Positions 57,216-64,000 of a DNA stretch of 64,000 nt are shown here, in pieces. The stretch's first letter is position 1. Every line of letters starts with the position of its first letter. Below the pieces are notes generated by a model, which made no database searches, was not told the origin of the DNA, and was given only the letters and a program-made list of their open reading frames with translations. The stretch is from Vermamoeba vermiformis (lineage: Eukaryota > Tubulinea > Echinamoebida), in assembly GCA_045837725.1 (NCBI GenBank), contig JBEWZL010000236.1:248001-312000 (forward strand), read 5' to 3'. The position numbers and the translations under genes were made by a program.

Positions 57216-58756
57216 ATGGAATACTTTGACCTGTTTGGCTTGCCCGCGGAGATTGTGCAGGAAATCTTTCAAAAGCTGACCATTTATGAATCCATACAGT
57301 ATGTAATACTACAGATTTATTTATTAAAGTAATATCGATAATAATATCCATTAAATTTACGTGTTCTTTTATTAATTAGGTCAGGTCATTTGATGATCTC
57401 CAAAAATTGGTCTTCCACGCTATGGAAAGCGCAATCAGATCTCGATATCGATAGCAAATACTACAAGCTAGATAGAATTTATAATTTGGTACTTCCTGGA
57501 AATATCAAACGGCTCAAAGCGAGTGCCGCCAAAGTCATTGAATTTGCGGACCAGATTCTCTCGTTCCATAATCTACAGAAAATAACGACAGAAAAATTGG
57601 ATAGCAATGTGTGCAATATCATCAACAAATTAACATCGTTATATGACCTATTGGCAACGAACAATTCGTTAACAAAAGACGATCTCGTGTCCTTTGCAAA
57701 TAGCTTTACTCGTCTGACAGCTGTAAATATACTGAACATTACTAATGTTGACGGTAAGTATGCGCATCATATACAATCATGATTAAGTCTGATCTGACCA
57801 TTATTATTAAAAGACTGGCCTAACATTTCGAATCTGGTCAATCTTCGCTTTGCTTCTTTTCCTAGAAATTCATTTACTCCTGCCTTCTACTCGCGGCTCT
57901 TAGCTCATACAAATCTGGCTCATTTAAACGTCGGATTTTGTCGGATCACCAAAACAGGCATGGATTCAATTTGCCAACTGACGCAGCTCAAGCAAATATC
58001 GTTACTAAAATTACCGAACCAAGCTGACCCAGCCGATGCGTGGCTGCAATTCTCAAAATTGACTAGTTTGACTGCACTTGCCTGCCACATCCCTGTAGAT
58101 GCAGCTCACCAGGTCAGCAAATTTGTAAAACTCAAGTCATTGAATCTTCATCCCGAAGATTATCAAGCACCCTTTGACATGAACTTGTATTCGACCTTAA
58201 CTGCACTCGAAGAAGTTGATCTTGGAACCTCTTTCACGAAATTTCCCACCACGTGGACAAATCTGAAGAGATTTAAGGCTATGCATGCACGCATTGATAG
58301 CAACATGAATTTTGACACTTTGACATGTTTGAGATTATTCGTAGCGGATTTGGACCCGGGCGCATGTCACAACTTGTCAAAATTGACGAACCTAGTCGAG
58401 TTGCGACTATTAGACCAAACTTATTATAAAAATTATACAGGTATAGTAACAGTATTATTTAGATCTTTTCAAACAAAGCTGATAGGAATTTTTTTCACGT
58501 AGATATATATCACCTGTCAAAGTGTCAAAATCTACGTTCGCTGTGTGTAACAGCGGACAGCACTTGTGCCGATATCATCAGCAAATTATCGACATTAACA
58601 TGGCTCGAAATATTCTGTCCGGGTGGCTCTTGGCCTGAAGAAGATATTTTCAAATTGACTGTGCTAAGTAACCTCGTACGAGTCAACTTAGTCATGAATT
58701 CTAAGCCCGATGGCATTGAAAAAATGTTGACCACGCGTTCTACGGGCAAAAAATAA
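57216..58756 (+). CDS. F-box/leucine-rich repeat protein with introns
   Basis: Exons from ATG 57216 to TAA 58756. F-box MEYFDLFGLPAEIVQEIFQK, then irregular LRRs (LVNLRFASFPRNSFTPAF, LTQLKQISLLKLPNQ, LTSLTALACHIPVDAAHQ, LKSLNLHPEDYQAPF, LTNLVELRLLDQTYY, LTWLEIFCPGGSW). Same architecture as the intronless gene at 37422 but with three or four introns. Probable SCF substrate adaptor. The last intron has CACCTGTCAAAGTGTC, a half-form of the G-box motif. Confidence 0.8.
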
Positions 58757-58986
58757 GGCCTTAAAGTGTAAGCAAGCCAGATCCGACAACGTCAAGTAAA
58801 CCGTTTAATGTTCATACAGACATTAACACGATCATAATATAGGATTGCAATTGTTTTCCATGGACTTCTCTTCGGAGGACTATAAAAACCGGATGCACGT
58901 GCTCCGTTTGGCTGTCAAAAAAATTTTCGGTGGCTATTTTGTTTTCGGCTCTAAACTAAAACAACACGCGTCATATTTATTATTCC

Positions 58987-61360
58987 ATGGTAAATATGCG
59001 ATCGTTGGTACTCTTCAGCTGTATTTTCTTGCTGTTTTCAGCGGATGTCTTAGCTGCTGTCAAACCGCAAACCCCCATCCAAAACGTTGTCGTGCTTATG
59101 CTTGAAAATAGAAGCTTTGATCACTACGTTGGATACTTAAAACAGACTCTCAATCCTGATATCGATGGCCTCACTGGAAACGAATATAATTTATACAATC
59201 CGCAAGATCCCAACTCCAAGAAGGTCTATGTGAACAACAAATCGTCCTTAGTTACACCTAACCCTGGTCATCAAATTCCGGGTAAGTAGAAATTTATAGA
59301 CGATGATGAGACCAAGTGTCAAGTCACGCGATCAAAGCCCGACTTTTTCTTAGGCATTCAAATTAATGTCTCTACTTATACTCAATATTATACTCATATT
59401 TAATTCAATTGAATAATTCACTTTTAAACCAGAATTAAATTCTAACAATCGAAAATTCAGATGCCACATTACAAATCTTTGGCAAGCAATATCCTGGCTC
59501 TAACGATGCTCCCAATATGTCCGGCTTCGTTGCTAGCGCTGAAGGAATGCAGAAGGTTAGATTCAAGCGAAAATAAGACTACTTGACTCTTCATGAAATT
59601 ACTTTTTCGGACTTGTAGACTTAGAGTTTCAGATCTGCAGTTTTGTTGCAGTCATTTTATTATATGCGTATCATACTTATAATATTAACCATTATTAGGG
59701 ATGGGGACCTAACGTTATGCAAGCATTCGCCAACACGAGTGTTTCAGTTACTGCTACCTTAGCCAAGGAGTTTGCTTTATTTGATCGCTGGTTCAGTTCA
59801 GTACCTGGTACGTATCAATTAATAATACGCACTCATATACGACATATGAAGTTCGCGTGCACCGGATTCTCATCCGCTCGAATAGTTGTTCGAAAAGTAA
59901 AATCAACACAAAACAAATTATTATTACGATCTTTATGATATTTGAGCACCATTAGTGCATTAGGTGCTAAATTGCACGATAACTTTGATAAACTAAAAAA
60001 AGAAACTGGATGGCACGGGACGGGACGACAGCTAACTTATTGACATTTTTGTAGGCCCCACTGAAGTCAACAGATTGTACTTATTATCTGGTACTTCTCA
60101 TGGCTTGGGCTACAATGACCCTATCAAACTTGGAGAGGGCATGCCTCAACGCACGTACTTTGACGAGTTCCAAGATCAGGGTCTTTCGTGGAAGATCTAC
60201 TTCGATCAAATCCCCACTGCCATGTACGTAATTATTCGTAAATTAATATGGATATTAATGGTGTAGTATAGGTTCTTGAAAAACCTTCGTTCTGTGAATT
60301 ACATCGAACACAACTTCAAAATTTTAGCGCAGTTTGAGCACGACGCTGCTAACGGCAAGTTGCCTCATTTCTCGTTCATTGAGCCTCAATACTTCTCTGT
60401 ACCTTTATTCCCTGCCAATGATCAACATCCTTCGCACGACGTCTCACACGGTAAGCGGATTTGTATTTGTACTGGATGCGATCTCGAAGTGGTTGACTCA
60501 TTTTTGGATTTTATAGGCGAGAATTTAATTAAGAGAATTTATACTGCCTTGAGAAACTCGCCTCAATGGAATTCAACTCTTTTCATCGTCACCTTTGACG
60601 AGCACGGTGGATTCTATGACCACGTTCCTCCTCCAATGAACGTTCCTAGCCCTGATGGTATTAACACTAACGACCCTGTATACTTTGGCTTCGACAGATT
60701 GGGCATTCGTATTCCTACGTTGATGGTTTCTCCTTGGATCAACAAGGTAATTCGATCTGATCCAATTTGAGCTGAACCATAGCTCTGAATCCTACCGCTA
60801 TCAATTTATTACTGAAAAGAGCGTATATTAATAACATTTCCTTGAAAAACAGGGCACTCTCATTCACGAACCTGAATCTGGTTACTTCGATCACACATCC
60901 ATCTACGCCACCGTTCGTAAGATGTTCAACTTGCCTAATTACTTGACTCAACGGTAGGTATATGCGATTAAACGAAATGAGTACTAATTAAACCAATTTT
61001 CAGCGATAAGTATGCCGCTACATTCGAGCAGATTCTTCTTCAACGCAAGACTCCTCGTACCGACTGTCCAGTTGACTTGCCTAGCCCTAAGAACGTTAAG
61101 ACATTAGAGGTAATATACGATCCTATTTTTAATTTGTGGATTGCTTTGCGCCGAAGTGCGGATCTAATTAGAAATTACAGATGATCGCTATGGAGCATTC
61201 GCAAGATTTGAACGACTTACAAAAGGGATTTACCGACTTAGCAGCAAGCTTGAACGGTCTCCCTGGCACTCCTGAGCATATTAAAACCGAGCATGACGGA
61301 GCCAAGTTTGTTAAGAAGCAGATGGACTTGCTCTTTGGTCGTCATGGTGTCAAACTTTAA
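58987..61360 (+). CDS. Secreted phosphoesterase (phospholipase C/acid phosphatase family)
   Basis: About nine exons, ATG 58987 to TAA 61360. Signal peptide MVNMRSLVLFSCIFLLFSAD. The conserved opening NVVVLMLENRSFDHYVGYL carries the metal-binding E-N-R-S-F-D motif of the phosphoesterase family, followed by DRWFSSVPGPTEVNRLYLLS, GLSWKIYFDQ, FIVTFDEHGGFYDHV (second metal site) and the variable C-terminus. The family includes bacterial non-haemolytic phospholipase C and fungal acid phosphatases. In a phagotroph it may act in phagosomes or outside the cell (inference). Length of about 500 residues is normal. Confidence 0.92.
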
Positions 61361-61538
61361 ATAAATAGTATTTACGTTAATGTCGCAACATTGGGGTGTT
61401 GGCGCCAATTGTAACGTTGCAATAATAAGTCTCGTACGCAACAAAACGGAAAATTTGGTTATGTTTCGAAAACAAATGAAATGTTAACCAACATTTGTTT
61501 TGTGAATCTCATGTTGCACTGATTTTTTGTGGATCGAG
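61361..61538. other. Short intergenic spacer
   Basis: 3' end of the phosphoesterase and promoter of the F-box/ankyrin copy 2. Nothing else seen. Confidence 0.5.
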
Positions 61539-64000
61539 ATGCAACAAGTGCAACAGAGATTTTTTTCTAAAGAAGCGCCTGTAAAAAAAAGAACATGCCG
61601 CAAGAGTGCAGAGAAGAAGGAACATAATGAATACATCGATCCACGAGGCTTTGAATATTTTGACCAATTACCAGAGGAAATTAAGCTTGCAATATTCGAC
61701 TATTTTCCGTTCCATGATTGGTTATTGCAATTATCGCCAGTTTGCGCTAGTTGGAGGTAAGGAATTAATTACAATTTCCAAGTATTAATTTTTTTTAATT
61801 ATTTTTCGCAGATCTCTTGCTTATTCGTTTAATTAATTATCAAATAATTGTAGAAAATTAGTTACGCAATGTAACCGACAAAAGATCTTGGACCAGAATG
61901 TTTTCCTCTTGCTCGGCTATACTTTTATTCCGCATGCAGCCATGTTGGATATTGTTAAAAGTTATCAAATTTATGGCCTCAATCTTGAGTACGCTAATTC
62001 AGCAAAGCTGAGCGAACTGTTGGCCGCATCCAAGCAGCTCAATTGGGTCTCTCTGACGGACTTTTGGAAAGAGTGTTTACCTCCGAAGAATATTTTACCC
62101 AATACCGTATCATCTGTTGCTTTTAAATGTAAGTCTTATTGGCAATCACTGTCACATCTGATCTGACATCCGTACGGAATTATAATTTAATTTTATTAGC
62201 GTGGACGGAATATCAAGCCCTCAAAGAATTATTTCCAAATATTAAAGAGCTGAAAGTGGCGCGAGCAGGCGTATTGAAAAGCCTCGAACACCTTTGCCAT
62301 CCGAACCTCAGAATTTTGCACACCGTGGTTCAATCTCAAGGCGAAGCAATTGACTTAATTACTCGTATTAGATCGGTGGCACCAAATATAGAGGTAATAA
62401 TATATTATGAGCGAATGTCGTTATTCAAATGATACTTTATGATATCTTTTACCGGGATCTGTCAATCGTTTAATTTCTATATATACGATAATATTAATTT
62501 TGTTCGTAATATTGAGAGTCATATTAACGGCGAATATATTTTAGACTTTTGTGCATTGTTAATTGTTTGTGTTTTTTTTTTTTTTTTTAATTACTAAGAT
62601 TTGTTTCGCTCAGACCTTGCATTTACAACGCCAAGAGGGGGGAAGGTTCCAAAGAAAGCGCAAAGAAGGTACCCTTCCGACAATGCCTTTAGAGCAAGAC
62701 GAACAGTTGGAAAAACTAGCCGCCGAGATGAACATCAAACTTTATTGCCGCAACTTGTACGAGTTGATTCCCTACCCGAATTTGTTCATCGAATCGTTCG
62801 TGAAACAAGGGCTGCCTTACTCTTATTATATGAAGGTGCAGGATAAGAAGGTACGTCTGTTATAATCAAATGCAACGCAAAGCAATCTAGATCTAGATCT
62901 CGATCCAAATATGGATCCATAATTCGTAGTTTGTCGTACTAATAGTTACGTATTGTTTTAATAGACCTTGTTGAAAGAGGCGTGTCACAATTTGGCTTTA
63001 CCAATTGTGAAATTTTTGCTTGAAAACGGTCACACGACGATAGACCGCGAATACAAAGTCAATCCACCAAATATCTTCAATCGGGTCCTTGAACCTGCCA
63101 GCGGAGCAAAGAAGAAATCTTCCTCAGTGAACTCATTGTTCTCGTATGGTTGGCAGTTGGACGACAAATCCGAAGCAATGATTGACTACTTGTTGGCGAA
63201 GGGCTTTGACGTTAATAGATCGGTACGTTAAATGCAAAAATAACGAAATTTCGCTCATACGATTGAGAATTGACCAAAATTTTTCTACAATAATTTAACG
63301 TGGTCATTAATAATTATCGCTATATTTGTTAGGTCAATGGCGAAACCATATTTGGAAATGTTGAACAGGACGTCCTAGTGTACGTTTTACAACGCACTCA
63401 AGTTGATTACAAACGTAAAATTGATAGCGAAGGCAATACAGGTAAAATCTTTCTTCAGGCAATCAAACGCCATTAACGGGTTTATTTCCAAATATAGTAA
63501 TCCACTGCTTGATGCGTGATAGTTTGCTTCTCGGTTTGGAAATTGCGAAGAAACAATTGTCCAAGTCGGAATTAATCGAGGTATTTTCCATCAAAAACGA
63601 CGACGGAGACACTCCGCTGCTTATGGCAGGATTCGAGCAAGAAATTATTGAGTTTTTGATCGATTTGGATCTTGGATCTGTGTGGGACATACCTAACGCT
63701 TCGTAAGCGACCATATATTTTAAATGAATAAACTAACGTCGGTCAATTAACTTTTTTCCAGAAATGAAACGCCCCTTGTAAAATTCGTTAGTGAATGGAG
63801 AGGACAAGTGAACGCATCATTAATGAACTTAAACAGTAAGTAGCTAATCATATTAAATCATTAATAGACTTTTTTCATGAAAATCAATAGTGACACTTTT
63901 CATAAATCAGTTTGAACCGGGAGCAAATTAATCTTTGCAACAATTTTTTTTAAATGTAAAAGCAATGATGATGTGATAATTACGTGCATAATGTTCACAA
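61539..64000 (+). CDS. F-box/ankyrin repeat protein, copy 2, cut by window end
   Basis: Paralog of the gene at 50248, start 61539. F-box YIDPRGFEYFDQLPEEIKLA, FDYFPFHDWLLQLSPVCASW, then the same solenoid (AASKQLNWVSLTDFWKE, ELFPNIKELKVARAG), the same QLEKLAAEMNIKLYCRNLYE segment and ankyrin-type repeats (TLLKEACHNLALPIVKFLLE, DGDTPLLMAGFEQEIIEFLI). The exon order follows copy 1. One intron has tandem AGATCT at 62889 and 62895 plus GGATCC at 62913. The C-terminus is outside the window. Confidence 0.85.

Overview
This is an intron-rich nuclear window from a eukaryote with compact genes, short GT-AG introns and signal-peptide-bearing secreted proteins. The gene content (JmjC hydroxylases, COQ7, Ran, serine palmitoyltransferase, REV7) is general eukaryotic. 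F-box/LRR and F-box/ankyrin paralogs, BTB and RCC1-BTB proteins, a CH-IQ-RhoGEF and PA-7TM receptors fit a free-living amoeboid protist, most likely an amoebozoan; that placement is inference. I recognised no retrovirus-like or capsid-bearing element and no CRISPR array.

Layout. 1-8606: a glutaredoxin-fold protein cut by the window edge, a CUE-BTB-BTB/BACK-TULIP fusion, a universal stress protein, a secreted DsbA-like protein and a CAX-type Ca2+/H+ antiporter. 8833-15614: a secreted S1/P1 nuclease divergent from serine palmitoyltransferase subunit 2, then a histone-fold protein divergent from a JMJD7-like hydroxylase. 15926-21135: a tandem pair of PA-domain 7TM proteins with a near-identical exon tract. 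21136-26189: sparse, with one GC-richer island and a Q/H/P-rich protein that has a CUT-like C-terminus. 26190-31396: REV7 with a complete tRNA-Cys gene inside intron 2, and an RCC1-BTB protein. 31564-42504: a secretory-pathway JmjC protein, a Ran-like GTPase with an unusual switch II, COQ7, an intronless F-box/LRR gene, a Cys-rich membrane protein and a DUF4246 protein. 42666-49402: a small hypothetical gene, a CH-IQ-DH-PH RhoGEF and a GPI-like surface protein. 50248-64000: two F-box/ankyrin paralogs flanking a membrane protein, a secreted protein, an F-box/LRR gene and a secreted phosphoesterase.

The least expected signal is in the introns. Longer introns repeatedly carry one of three short palindromes: CArG-like TTCC(A/T)6GGAA, the extended G-box TGACACGTGTCA, or GATC-centred hexamers (GGATCC, AGATCT). 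In the one gene I checked intron by intron they mostly occur singly. I read this as a possible intron-based regulatory code. Exon models were assembled by eye from reading frame, splice sites and family similarity; unresolved junctions are stated.
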